64,000 bases of DNA, from the NCBI GenBank assembly GCA_035602605.1, contig DATNLZ010000029.1, positions 1 to 64,000 on the forward strand, in the 5' to 3' direction. This document shows positions 9,459 to 17,934 of this stretch, one piece after another; position 1 is the stretch's first letter; each line of letters starts with the position of its first letter. Under the pieces are notes generated by a model, which had not been told where the DNA came from, searched no databases, and saw only the letters and a program-made list of their open reading frames with translations. The position numbers and the translations under genes were made by a program. This stretch comes from DASQHY01 sp035602605 (lineage in GTDB: Bacteria > Acidobacteriota > Terriglobia > Acidiferrales > UBA7541).

Positions 9459-9938
9459 TTATGCGGGGTGAACCGGATCAACCCACTTCACTTCGCCGTC
9501 TGGCTCTGGGCTAGCAATATCCAGATTGACGATAATCGGTTCCTGACCACTGCGCACAATCACAACCTCGACCGGGCAGTCGCGATTGGCGTTCATTTCC
9601 TGATGCGGCACGAACGGAGGGACATAGATGAAGTCGCCGGGGCCGGCCTCTTCCACAAACTCTAGTCGCTCTCCCCACCGAAACCGGGCCCGACCCCTGA
9701 CTACATAGAGCACGCTTTCCAATTCCCCGTGGTGATGCGCTCCAGTCTTCGCATTCGGCTGAACGACTACGGTCCCCGCCCAAAGTTTGCTCGCCCCAAC
9801 TCGCGCATGCGTGATCGCCGCCGCTCGAGTCATACCGGGAGTTTGGGGCGTATTTGAGTCCAGCTCCGACGCACGAATAATGCGGATACCATGTTCCTTC
9901 CAATCTGGTTTGGCGCCACCAAACTCATTCTGAACCAT
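9459..9938 (-). CDS. Single-domain cupin
   Basis: A 159-residue cytoplasmic cupin. Cupin motif 1 is clear (GAHHHGELESVLYVVRG, metal ligands H-H and E near residues 68-74). Motif 2 follows (GDFIYVPPFVPHQEMN, H near 112), so a metal site is intact. I take the ATG of MVQNEFGG at 9938 because AAGGGGGAG sits just upstream; a GTG at 9956 in the same frame is the alternative. Unlike the island cupins it has one barrel and no export signal. It lies next to the RHS relic and is transcribed away from the SnoaL gene. Its role is unknown; small cupins of this size are often isomerases, oxygenases or sensors. Confidence 0.75.
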   Translation of the reverse strand: MVQNEFGGAKPDWKEHGIRIIRASELDSNTPQTPGMTRAAAITHARVGASKLWAGTVVVQPNAKTGAHHHGELESVLYVVRGRARFRWGERLEFVEEAGPGDFIYVPPFVPHQEMNANRDCPVEVVIVRSGQEPIIVNLDIASPEPDGEVKWVDPVHPA

Positions 9939-10018
9939 AAAACTCCCCCTTTTCACCTATCTGTTCGAGAGGATGGCACACATCGCGGTTCCTGACCCTT
10001 TGTTCTATTATTCACACT

Positions 10019-10035
10019 TCTGATAGTACATCAGA
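10019..10035. promoter_or_regulatory. Candidate operator, perfect inverted repeat
   Basis: TCTGAT-AGTAC-ATCAGA is a perfect 6-bp inverted repeat with a 5-bp spacer, about 80 bases upstream of the cupin start on the minus strand. Its shape resembles FadR-type GntR operators, but no cognate regulator is visible. No clear -35/-10 pair was found around it. It differs from elements A and B of the island. Confidence 0.35.
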
Positions 10036-10109
10036 CCAATCGGTTCTTTCTGTCCTTCTCCGGCCTCCACTTGCCTTACTCCGTTGCTGCAGAGGGCAAA
10101 GCTTTTCTC

Positions 10110-10139
10110 TTGACAACGAAGTTCAATGAGTTGTACAGC
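10110..10139 (+). promoter_or_regulatory. Candidate promoter of the SnoaL-like gene
   Basis: TTGACA (10110-10115), 18-bp spacer, TACAGC (10134-10139). The TCTCTTGACA context is the same as at the other island promoters, but no A or B element follows it. The leader to the gene would be about 200 bases. The rest of 9957-10341 holds nothing else I recognise. Confidence 0.4.
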
Positions 10140-10341
10140 TCCTAGATTAACTTTAACTTTCACGCGCGGATAACAGCCTCCTAGTACTCTACTCTATGCG
10201 AGCACTATCGGTGTTCGAAGTAACGTTTGACGCTAATTGCAGTTCCTTTACCATTCATTGCTGTTCGTTGATCTGACGGTCAGCGTAAAGGGCCCTAGGG
10301 GACAGAACGCCGCAAATCTACACTCCAAGGACGGTGGAGCG

Positions 10342-10740
10342 ATGGCCACGCAGTCGAAGCTGCACAGTTTTTATACCGACATGATCGAACAAAAGTACTT
10401 TGCCAATGTGCGTCAGAAAAATCTTGCTGCGACCCTCGCGTGTTTTTGCGAAGACGCAGTCTTTACCATCCAATCCGCATTTGTCGTTCACGAGGGGCGG
10501 GACAGGGGCATCAAGAGAATGTTCGAACGTTTTTTCGAGAATTATACGACCGTCATGCACATGGACTTTGTACACATCGTTGATCCGGAAAAGGACCGCT
10601 GTGCCGTGCAGTTCAACGCTGTATTGGTCGCTCCCAACGGGAAGAAAACGACCATGAGTAATTGTAACGTCCACCACTTTGAAAACGGTAAGTTTAAGCG
10701 CGTCTACGTGTACATGAGTTGCGACAACGTTCTGATTTAG
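10342..10740 (+). CDS. SnoaL-like (NTF2-fold) protein
   Basis: A 132-residue protein with the pattern of a SnoaL/ketosteroid-isomerase fold: two N-terminal helices (LHSFYTDMIEQKYFANV...NLAATLACFCEDAVF), then strands ending in HFENGKFKRVYVYMS. The ATG at 10342 follows GGTGGAG at suitable spacing; an in-frame ATG at 10237 lacks such a site. It is a close paralogue of the protein at 22422-22829, with the same motifs (FCEDAVFTIQS, HEGRD.GIK.MFE.FF.NY, HFENGKFKR). Members of the fold act as small isomerases, cyclases, hydratases or aromatic-oxygenase subunits. The neighbouring context does not decide between these. Confidence 0.75.
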   Translation: MATQSKLHSFYTDMIEQKYFANVRQKNLAATLACFCEDAVFTIQSAFVVHEGRDRGIKRMFERFFENYTTVMHMDFVHIVDPEKDRCAVQFNAVLVAPNGKKTTMSNCNVHHFENGKFKRVYVYMSCDNVLI

Positions 10741-10748
10741 GGCCCAGA

Positions 10749-10769
10749 AGGGCAGCGTAAAACTGCCCT
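10749..10769 (+). terminator. Hairpin just after the SnoaL-like gene
   Basis: AGGGCAG and CTGCCCT form a perfect 7-bp stem around a 7-base loop, nine bases after the stop codon. The following tract (GCTCTTTCTCG) is only weakly U-rich, so termination may be inefficient. The remaining sequence to 11034 separates two convergent genes and shows no gene. Confidence 0.55.
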
Positions 10770-11034
10770 GCTCTTTCTCGAGTAGCTGATGGTTCGGCCC
10801 GTGAGATCGATCACAGAGGGACGAAGCTGCTCGCGAGAGCCACCCCGGCCTGCTCCATCAGAAAGAGCGCCTCTTTGCGCGAGATTCCACGGCCGTCTGT
10901 GGCTCGCGTCAGAAATGGTTCCACATTTCCGACAATCGTCAAAGCTGTCATCCTTATAATGGCCGAGATCAGTTCCAAAATAAAGTACTGCTATCGCTGC
11001 CAGAACGAAGCGGTTCCGACTCTCGTCCGGTCCT

Positions 11035-14000
11035 TCAGAAGAGGTACTTCAAAGCGACCTGTATGATTCGCGGATCTCCCGCCGAGAGGACCCTTCCGAA
11101 AGCAGGCGAGGTACATGGCGCCCCAGTTGTGGAAGCGGTGCACAAACGGCTTGGAATGTCGAGATTCGCGTGATTGAAAAGGTTAAAAAACTCGGCGCGG
11201 AACTGGATTGACTGATGTTCCCGGATGACGATGTTCTTGAGCAGAGAAAAATCCACCGTAGCGAGCCCCGGAGCAGTGACGACGTTCCGTCCGGCATCAC
11301 CGAAGGTGGACTGGCCCTGGAGCTGGAAGCATGAGGTGTTGAACCACTTCTGCGCATTGTGGGGCCCGTCATTGGGATTACAAATGACGTTAGGACGTTG
11401 GTTGAGGTTACCCGTGTTGGCCCGGTCTGAAGTTAAGTTCACCGAAAAAGGCAGTCCGGTTTGGACAGTAACTATGCTTCCTACCTCCCATCCCCCGAAA
11501 ATCCGTTCCAGAACTCGATTGGCCGACACGGATGGAATGTCATAGGTTCCGCTGAACACGAAGCGGTGACGCTCATCGGAGGTGCACAAGCCCCGCTCAG
11601 CCCTGAAATCGCGCGGATCCTGAGGCGGGTTTGTGCCGAGCGTCCCAGCCGCCAAAGAATCCTCGTCAATACACTTAGAGTACGTATAGTTAGCGACGAA
11701 CATTAGCCCATGTGAGAGGCGCTTTTCCGTTCGAAGAATCAGGCCTTCGTAGCTTGAGGTGGCCCAGGAAACTTCCTGGGCATTGCCCCCAAATTGAGGA
11801 TACAGGCGCCGCGGAGCGATGGGCCCGGAACCGGGGGCCGGCGCGTTGAAAAGGTTGTTCGTCAGCAAGTGCGTGCCCTTTGACCCGACATACTGGATTT
11901 CTACCAACAGGTCTCTATGCACGAGTTGCGCGAGACCAAAGTTCCACTGCTGATAATAAGGGGTCTTGAAGTTCGGGTCGTAGGGGGACCAACCGGGAAC
12001 GCCTGACAGCGGATTGGTGAGAATCGTCGTAATTGGAATCTGATTTGTCAGCGAGTTCGTAGCGTTCACATTGTTAAAGAATGGAGGCGCCGCGCTACGC
12101 AAGGACAGATTGCTGAGCGAGATCTGGTTATAGAAGATTCCGTACCCACTGCGCAATACCGTTCTGTGGTTTCCAAACACGTCAAAGGCAAATCCGAACC
12201 GAGGGGCAAAATTCAGCGGATCTTTGTTTACCAAGGCGCGGTTAATCCCGGCCTGCTCTGAAGTCACAATGGGTATCTTGATCACAGACTGAATTCCCGG
12301 GACCCAGAGGCTTTGTGGATAGGTGTTTCCGTCCGAACTGGCTATGATCAGCCGCCAATTGGGGATGTCCAGGTCGGATAACCGGTTGTGAACCTCCGAA
12401 AACGGCGAATCATACTCGTAACGCAAACCTACATTGAGCGTCAACCGAGGCGTCACCTTCCAGTCGTCTTGGGCGAAGAAGTGCCACTGGTTGGCGCGTA
12501 AATAGATCAGGCGGCTTCCCGTGGCGCCGATCGCGTTGAACGGCAATCCCAGCAGTAGGTCGGCCAGGGCGTTTCCCGTGAAGGCGCCCGTGAATGTGAA
12601 CTGCCCTGCGGATGCGGGATCGACGTCGGGATTAAACTGAATCCGCGTGTACTCGCCACCAAACTTCAAATTGTGCGAGCCGCGAACCCACGAAAGATTG
12701 TAGTTGTTCTGGAAGTCGTTATCGCGCCGCGTGATAGGATTTGTCGCATCGCCAAAAGTATTGTAGATGCCCGTGACGATCCGCGGGTAACCAGCCTTGG
12801 CGGGATCGCGCGTTGTGCCTTGGATGCCATGTTGTTCGTCAAACCTATTTCCCGCATTCTGGCGAGCCTGGCCGCCAGCGGTACGATTAAATCCTATTCT
12901 CAGCTCACCAATGAGGTTTGGCCGGAAAATATGTGTCTCGCCGACTGCAACGTTTGTGGCGCGAAAATCAAGGAACACTCCAAAACCAGGGATGGCGGCC
13001 GGAGGAGCTCCGGACTGTACAAAGCCAAACGGCTGGAGCGAAGCTACATCGTAGATGGTGAAACGGCCAAAGAGATTGTCTTTGTCAGAGAACCGATGGT
13101 CCAGCCGGATGTTTCCCTGGTTTACATTGTCACTCTCGTTGGGCGAGCCACGGAGGATTCCGGCTTGGCCAGGCACGTTGGGCAAAGGCACCAGAGCGAG
13201 TAGATCTGTGGCGACGGGCAAGATTCTATTTTCTGGGATCTGGTTGTTTGGAAAAGGCTGACCTGTCCGAGGATCCTTAATCGCCGGCAGGCCGCTGAAA
13301 TTCCCAGTGCGGACCTGTGCATTGGGAACGGAGAATGTACCGGTGAGTGCCTTCCGAATCCGCAGGCCCTCGTAATTCATAAAGAAGAACGTCTTGTCCT
13401 TCCGAATCGGCCCTCCAAGAGTCGATCCAAACTGATTCTGACGGAACGGTGGTTTTTGAGATGGATCAAAAAAATTGCGTGCGTCGAAAACCTGGTTTCG
13501 CAAGAACTCGTACGCTGCCCCGTGAAAGTTATTGGTACCGCTTTTGATGGTTATGTTGACCTGTGCGCCGCCGTAGCCGCCAGCATCAGCTGAGTACAAG
13601 TCCGACTGAACTTTGAATTGATCGATGGCGTCGATGGCAGGTGACGCCGCGAGGGTGTTGAACATACGGTCCTGCAGCAGAACGCCGTCGAGCGTAAAAT
13701 GGTTATCCGTTTCGCGCGCTCCCATCACCGTAATGCGGGGACCCGTCAGGCCACTCATCTGCTGACCGAGGCCTCCGCTGGCATTTATCGTCACTCCCGG
13801 TGTAAGCAGGGCCAGTTGCAAGAACTGACGTCCGTTCAGCGGAAGCTGCACGATGCGCTTGTTCTCGATCACCTCGCCCACCTCTGCCGTTTCCGTCCGA
13901 ATTAACGGAACCTCACCAACCACATGCACCTCTTCGGTCACTCTGCCGATTTCTAGGGACACGTCGACGCGTGCCTTCTGATCAATTTCCAAGACCATGC

Positions 14001-14292
14001 CTGACAAGACTTTGGTTTTGAAGCCATTGGCTTGTACGGTCAACGTGTAGCTCCCCACTGGCAGCGAAGTGAGCACGTACTCGCCGGATGATTCAGTAGA
14101 GGTTTGGCGTCCGAATCCCGTGGCTTCGTTCACCGCGCTCACTCGGGCATCGGGAACTACCCCACCCGAAGCGTCGTGCACGGTTCCAAGAATCGTTCCG
14201 GTAGTCGTCTGCGCCGAAGCGTAGATCGTCGCTAAACAGAGGGCCAGCAAGATACTCCCGACGAAGCGAAAACAGCGTTGGCTCGCAAACAT
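11035..14292 (-). CDS. Oar-like TonB-dependent receptor (TBDR1)
   Basis: A 1085-residue outer-membrane receptor. It has a Sec signal (to about residue 27, SAQ), a CarboxypepD_reg fold (TILGTVHDASGGVVPDARV, about residues 33-110), and a plug domain including the family motif LPLNGRQFLQLALLTPGV near residue 150 and NFHGAAYEFLRN. A long beta-barrel of repeated aromatic strands ends in the outer-membrane signature QVALKYLF. Start: GGAGGAGGC directly precedes the ATG. The family imports bulky substrates across the outer membrane using TonB energy; this architecture is greatly expanded in Acidobacteria. It is transcribed alone from a promoter carrying element B (14572-14628), so it is presumably co-regulated with the other B operons. 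Substrate unknown; paralogous to the receptors at 26924 and 38050. Confidence 0.9.
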   Translation of the reverse strand: MFASQRCFRFVGSILLALCLATIYASAQTTTGTILGTVHDASGGVVPDARVSAVNEATGFGRQTSTESSGEYVLTSLPVGSYTLTVQANGFKTKVLSGMVLEIDQKARVDVSLEIGRVTEEVHVVGEVPLIRTETAEVGEVIENKRIVQLPLNGRQFLQLALLTPGVTINASGGLGQQMSGLTGPRITVMGARETDNHFTLDGVLLQDRMFNTLAASPAIDAIDQFKVQSDLYSADAGGYGGAQVNITIKSGTNNFHGAAYEFLRNQVFDARNFFDPSQKPPFRQNQFGSTLGGPIRKDKTFFFMNYEGLRIRKALTGTFSVPNAQVRTGNFSGLPAIKDPRTGQPFPNNQIPENRILPVATDLLALVPLPNVPGQAGILRGSPNESDNVNQGNIRLDHRFSDKDNLFGRFTIYDVASLQPFGFVQSGAPPAAIPGFGVFLDFRATNVAVGETHIFRPNLIGELRIGFNRTAGGQARQNAGNRFDEQHGIQGTTRDPAKAGYPRIVTGIYNTFGDATNPITRRDNDFQNNYNLSWVRGSHNLKFGGEYTRIQFNPDVDPASAGQFTFTGAFTGNALADLLLGLPFNAIGATGSRLIYLRANQWHFFAQDDWKVTPRLTLNVGLRYEYDSPFSEVHNRLSDLDIPNWRLIIASSDGNTYPQSLWVPGIQSVIKIPIVTSEQAGINRALVNKDPLNFAPRFGFAFDVFGNHRTVLRSGYGIFYNQISLSNLSLRSAAPPFFNNVNATNSLTNQIPITTILTNPLSGVPGWSPYDPNFKTPYYQQWNFGLAQLVHRDLLVEIQYVGSKGTHLLTNNLFNAPAPGSGPIAPRRLYPQFGGNAQEVSWATSSYEGLILRTEKRLSHGLMFVANYTYSKCIDEDSLAAGTLGTNPPQDPRDFRAERGLCTSDERHRFVFSGTYDIPSVSANRVLERIFGGWEVGSIVTVQTGLPFSVNLTSDRANTGNLNQRPNVICNPNDGPHNAQKWFNTSCFQLQGQSTFGDAGRNVVTAPGLATVDFSLLKNIVIREHQSIQFRAEFFNLFNHANLDIPSRLCTASTTGAPCTSPAFGRVLSAGDPRIIQVALKYLF

Positions 14293-14571
14293 GCCTCCTC
14301 CGTTCTGGCGATTACGTTCGCACCTGGTAGGTCAAATCGCTCCACGCTCGCCGGTAGAGTCAGACGCCGCCGGTTGTGCAGAAAATAAGTGTGGATTCCT
14401 AGGAATGGCGCACGCCTCGAAATCGAAACTGGAACCGGGGCAGACGACAAGACCACTCTTCTCCGAGAAAAGTACTGCAGCAGTCGCCGGTGATTGAGTA
14501 CTGTGGTCCACAGCGTTCAGAGCGTGCGGTCTTACGGAGTGGCAACTTCGCCGTTTTCCTGTTCTCTTCAA

Positions 14572-14628
14572 CTGTTTATAGTTAGTGACAATTGTGCCGT
14601 TATAGGACAACGCCGCACCAGGTGTCAA
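14572..14628 (-). promoter_or_regulatory. Promoter with element B upstream of TBDR1
   Basis: On the minus strand: TTGACA (14623-14628), 18-bp spacer, TATAAC (14599-14604), then element B at 14572-14594. The plus strand reads CTGTTT-N10-ACAATTG. The element would cover the transcription start, as expected of a repressor site. The rest of the 14293-14571 interval is an untranslated leader with no recognised feature. Confidence 0.65.
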
Positions 14629-14641
14629 GGAGAAAACGGCC

Positions 14642-15601
14642 CTAATCTTGGTCGACTGGGAAATGCCGGCGGACGAGGTTTGACATCTCCTTGACCTTGA
14701 CGTGAAAGATGTCGAATTGAAAATTGGGAAGATCTAGATAGATTGCGCCGGGAGGCAGAAAGGGCTGCGATCTGGCGGTCTGTTCGAAAGCATCATCGTG
14801 CGCCGCGAAGACGATCAGAGGCTGGGTCAATGCTTTGAGACGAGTCGCCATCGGATACGAGTAAACAGCCTTATAAGCGAGCCCTGCATAAGGCCGGGCC
14901 TTCAGCTCTTCGATCGTATACCAGTGCAAGTAAGGCAGGTCGTATGGGGGGTGCCGATAAACAAATCGGCGTCGCCATACAACAAGCAGATGCGAGCCAT
15001 CTTCGGATGGGGGCGGAGGAGGAAGGACGCGCGTCGCACGGCGTTCAGCGATTTCCGCTTCCGTAAAAAGTGGCACGCCGACGACCCCTACGCGCCGAAT
15101 TTTTCGGGGAGCAGCGAATGCCAGCTCCACGGCCTCGGTCGATCCTGTATGAATTCCGAAAACGTCAACAGTGCGGCATCCGAGAGCATCCAACACGGCG
15201 AGGGTGGCCCTAGCATAATCCTCCATAGAAAGGTCGCCTCGAGGGGTGTCCGATGCCCCGTATCCGACGCGGTCGGGAGCGATCAACATCCGCTCACGGC
15301 CCATTTCCAGCATGAATTCCTCGAACATCGCGCCCGAAAGCGGAGTCATATGTAGCAAGAGGAGTGGCGGTAGTCCCCGGCCTTCCGTAGTGCGGACGTG
15401 TACCTGTCCAAACGGCGTGCTTACGATGCGGCGGCGTATGGTGACATCACTTTGCACTTCCAGGTGAGCGTCTCGAGGCGGCTTTGATTCCTGGCTCTGC
15501 ACCTCGGCAAATGGTGTTGAATTCGGGAGAGAAGCAGCCGCCAGCGTACCGGCAAGCGTAACCCCTCTCTTCACGAATTTCCTTCTGGATTCTCGACTCA
15601 T
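14642..15601 (-). CDS. Tat-exported alpha/beta hydrolase with GxHxG elbow
   Basis: A 319-residue protein starting at ATG 15601 with a Tat-type leader (SRRKFVKRG then a hydrophobic stretch to ASLP). The hydrolase core follows: oxyanion strand LLLLHMTPLSG near residue 85, DRVGYGASD, then the nucleophile elbow GIHTGSTEA near residue 160, acid AAHDDAF and histidine DIFHV near the C-terminus. The elbow has histidine where serine, cysteine or aspartate is normal. I have seen HTG elbows in other unnamed hydrolase-like proteins, so this is probably a subfamily rather than a mutation. It begins 28 bases after the VOC gene stop and is the last gene of the T1 operon. It may be a periplasmic lyase or dienelactone-type enzyme; activity is uncertain. 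Confidence 0.75.
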   Translation of the reverse strand: MSRESRRKFVKRGVTLAGTLAAASLPNSTPFAEVQSQESKPPRDAHLEVQSDVTIRRRIVSTPFGQVHVRTTEGRGLPPLLLLHMTPLSGAMFEEFMLEMGRERMLIAPDRVGYGASDTPRGDLSMEDYARATLAVLDALGCRTVDVFGIHTGSTEAVELAFAAPRKIRRVGVVGVPLFTEAEIAERRATRVLPPPPPSEDGSHLLVVWRRRFVYRHPPYDLPYLHWYTIEELKARPYAGLAYKAVYSYPMATRLKALTQPLIVFAAHDDAFEQTARSQPFLPPGAIYLDLPNFQFDIFHVKVKEMSNLVRRHFPVDQD

Positions 15602-15629
15602 TCGCGACCGTTTTGTTTTGGTGCGGTTC

Positions 15630-16709
15630 TCAAGTTCTGGTTGGCGCTTCGTTACTCTGGACAAACTCCACAATTTCTCCTGAGCGGCCGCTGCAGGCCA
15701 GGGCCGCACTACCGCGATACGGCGGTTGGGACAGGCGCGACTCCATTTGGCTAAAAGGAATCTCTGCGGTTTTCAGTGCTGCCGCCACAGCGCCCAGGTT
15801 GGGAACCTCGAGCGTGCACATAGACGCGCCTGCAGGTAAGTTGCCGCCGGGGATAGGGCGCGAAGGTACTGCTTCGGGATAGCCATCGAGTTCAATCAAA
15901 CTGGTGGGACCGGATCGTGCCGTGGCCAGAATTCCGTTGCGGTCGTCCGGCCATCCTATGAATTGATTGGCGAAGCGCAGCGGACGAGGGTGTTCCACGC
16001 CCAGCTTCATGCCAAGTGTCTGTACATAGAAATCTCGTGTCTCGAGGTACGGCCAGCAGGCCAAGACCATGATGAAGAGTGTTCCCACGTTATTCGGCCC
16101 CAACTGGCCACCTGGATATGCTCCCTCAGGGTCTACAAGGCTTTGTGTGCAGTACAGTGCTTCGCCACTAGGGCCCAGGGCCTGCACGGCACGTAATACA
16201 TGCGACTGCGTCGTAAACTTCAGGTCAGCAGGTCCGCCGATGCGCCTGAATGAGCTCCCTTCCAGATGCCGGGCGAGCTCGTCAACATTGCGGGTTCGGA
16301 TCTCCAGTGCCGTCCACCCGCGCGTGGTGAAGGCCTTTGTCGGCCTCGTGGATACCTCGACGAAGCGAATCAGGCCCCGCTGCATATCCTTCGGACCGAC
16401 AACTGCGCTGGGATGCCCAGCTACACCGGGCGCACCCCACATTGCCGCCTGAGATACCATCACTTTACCGCGCCAGTGGACAACATAATTGAACGCTTTG
16501 CGGTATTCGTTAATGCATTCGTTAACATTGAAAACCGAGGCCGTTCCCGCTGATATCCCGGAAGTTAAAGGGGCCACTCCGGCGTCCGGTTTTCCAGTCT
16601 CCAACTGTCCTGGAGTTAGGGCCGAAGCGCTGCTCGTCGTGCCGAGGACAGCCGCGCTGCCGATTCCCGCCAGCAGTGAACGAAGAAGATCTCTGCGTGC
16701 CAGCTTCAT
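15630..16709 (-). CDS. Exported VOC-fold (glyoxalase-like) protein 1
   Basis: A 359-residue protein with a twin-arginine-like leader (MKLARRDLLRSLLAGIGSAAVLG). The mature part has paired beta-alpha-beta-beta-beta modules characteristic of the vicinal-oxygen-chelate fold: WTALEIRTRNVDELARHLE near residue 130, GTLFIMVLACWPYLETRDFY near 215 and STCTLEV-type repeats near the end. The sequence matches its paralogue at 43285-44361 almost throughout (LTSGI.AGTASV leader, QRGLIRFVEVS, GGQLGPNNVGTLFI). VOC proteins include extradiol dioxygenases, isomerases and lyases; an exported location is unusual. GGGGAG precedes the ATG. It lies between the sulfite-oxidase-like gene (136-base gap) and the hydrolase. 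Confidence 0.75.
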   Translation of the reverse strand: MKLARRDLLRSLLAGIGSAAVLGTTSSASALTPGQLETGKPDAGVAPLTSGISAGTASVFNVNECINEYRKAFNYVVHWRGKVMVSQAAMWGAPGVAGHPSAVVGPKDMQRGLIRFVEVSTRPTKAFTTRGWTALEIRTRNVDELARHLEGSSFRRIGGPADLKFTTQSHVLRAVQALGPSGEALYCTQSLVDPEGAYPGGQLGPNNVGTLFIMVLACWPYLETRDFYVQTLGMKLGVEHPRPLRFANQFIGWPDDRNGILATARSGPTSLIELDGYPEAVPSRPIPGGNLPAGASMCTLEVPNLGAVAAALKTAEIPFSQMESRLSQPPYRGSAALACSGRSGEIVEFVQSNEAPTRT

Positions 16710-16845
16710 CTCATTCTCCCCGCCGTCAAGATGCCGGAATGTGCGTTTGACGTGTTCAATCTATTGGGTGTCTGGCCGAAACGCTAGTCAGCGAAGAACT
16801 GAACAATCCTAACGCGAGACCGGAAGATGGTTCTTTTGCGCAGCG

Positions 16846-17934
16846 CTAGCGCACTAGAAACTTGAAGTGTTGGATGCCGTTATTTCCGTAGCCGAGGCGG
16901 TTCCATTCGAATTCTGGCGGCTGAGTGTGTCCTATTTCGTCTGTCGCACGACAGTGTATATAATACTCGCCGGGCTGCGCAGACCATTCTATCTCCCACC
17001 GGGTCCATGTCCAGCGATTCCTGGGCTCCAACAGAGATGCGACGCGCCAGCTAGATCCTCCGTCGAAACTAACTTCAACTCGGACGATGGTTCCGGATCC
17101 GGACCACGCATAACCGCGTAACATCTGCCTCCCCGATTCGATGGGTTTATCGGGCAAAGGATCGGTGATGAGTGAATTTACTTTTTGGGTCGTCACGAGA
17201 AACTCATGCCGGCCGTCCTGCCAGCTGTATACGTACCGGAGCTTTTGCCAGAAGCCTTCGAACCTGGTCTTAAGAACCTGTATCTGACTAATCCACTTGA
17301 CCCACCAGACGCCGTACCACCCGGGAACAACTAGCCGGATGGGCGCGCCGTGCGCATGCTCCAAGGGCTCGCCGTTCAGCGCCCACGCGATCATGGTGTC
17401 GGGCGAAACGAACTTTTCCCAGGGGAGGCTTTTGGCGAATGTAGACCGCACGTTTTCTGGCTGCGCAGTTCCACTGTCTCGGCCTTCAATGAGGACTTCA
17501 ACCGCATCGTCAATTGGCTCGGCCTTGGAGACTAAAGTCGCGAGCGACACGCCCGTCCATTCGCCGCAGCTCACACTGCCATTTCCTAATTGCGTGCCCG
17601 GTGTTTGCGGCTTCAGGAATTTCCGACTGGTTCCCGCACATTCGATGAGGGCCATCACGCTACGCGACGGAAGTTTGCGGAGGTCTGCATATGACAGCGT
17701 ATAAGGTTTGCGAACTGCCCCCTCAATGCGAAGCGATAGAGTCTCTTTCTGAATAGGGGGCGGTGCATCGTAATGGTTAAGAATGTAGAACAGATTGGTG
17801 GGCGTGATGATGCCCTCCGCTGCCGAAGGTATGGTTTCTGACGCGCGAATATTCCCGTTTGAATCCCGAGAATGAATGATCAGTTCATGCTCGCTCAGGG
17901 CCCCTCCGCCGGCAAAATTCGCAATTGTGCTCAT
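16846..17934 (-). CDS. Sulfite-oxidase-family molybdopterin enzyme
   Basis: A 362-residue protein with the oxidoreductase-molybdopterin domain: the Mo-ligand cysteine motif IECAGTSR near residue 95, SCGEWTGV, HGAPIRLVVPGWYGVWWVKW near 200, then the Mo-co dimerisation domain (LITDPLPDKPI..., GYAWSGSGTIVRVEVSFDGG). No signal peptide is visible, although most family members are periplasmic Tat substrates. Its ATG overlaps the stop of the upstream Tat-cupin T1 (ATGA), so the two are translationally coupled. In sulfite oxidases an arginine usually precedes the N-H of the early RNH.P motif; here the sequence is ILNHYDAP. That suggests a substrate other than sulfite. Operon: T1, this gene, VOC protein, hydrolase. 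Confidence 0.85.
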   Translation of the reverse strand: MSTIANFAGGGALSEHELIIHSRDSNGNIRASETIPSAAEGIITPTNLFYILNHYDAPPPIQKETLSLRIEGAVRKPYTLSYADLRKLPSRSVMALIECAGTSRKFLKPQTPGTQLGNGSVSCGEWTGVSLATLVSKAEPIDDAVEVLIEGRDSGTAQPENVRSTFAKSLPWEKFVSPDTMIAWALNGEPLEHAHGAPIRLVVPGWYGVWWVKWISQIQVLKTRFEGFWQKLRYVYSWQDGRHEFLVTTQKVNSLITDPLPDKPIESGRQMLRGYAWSGSGTIVRVEVSFDGGSSWRVASLLEPRNRWTWTRWEIEWSAQPGEYYIHCRATDEIGHTQPPEFEWNRLGYGNNGIQHFKFLVR

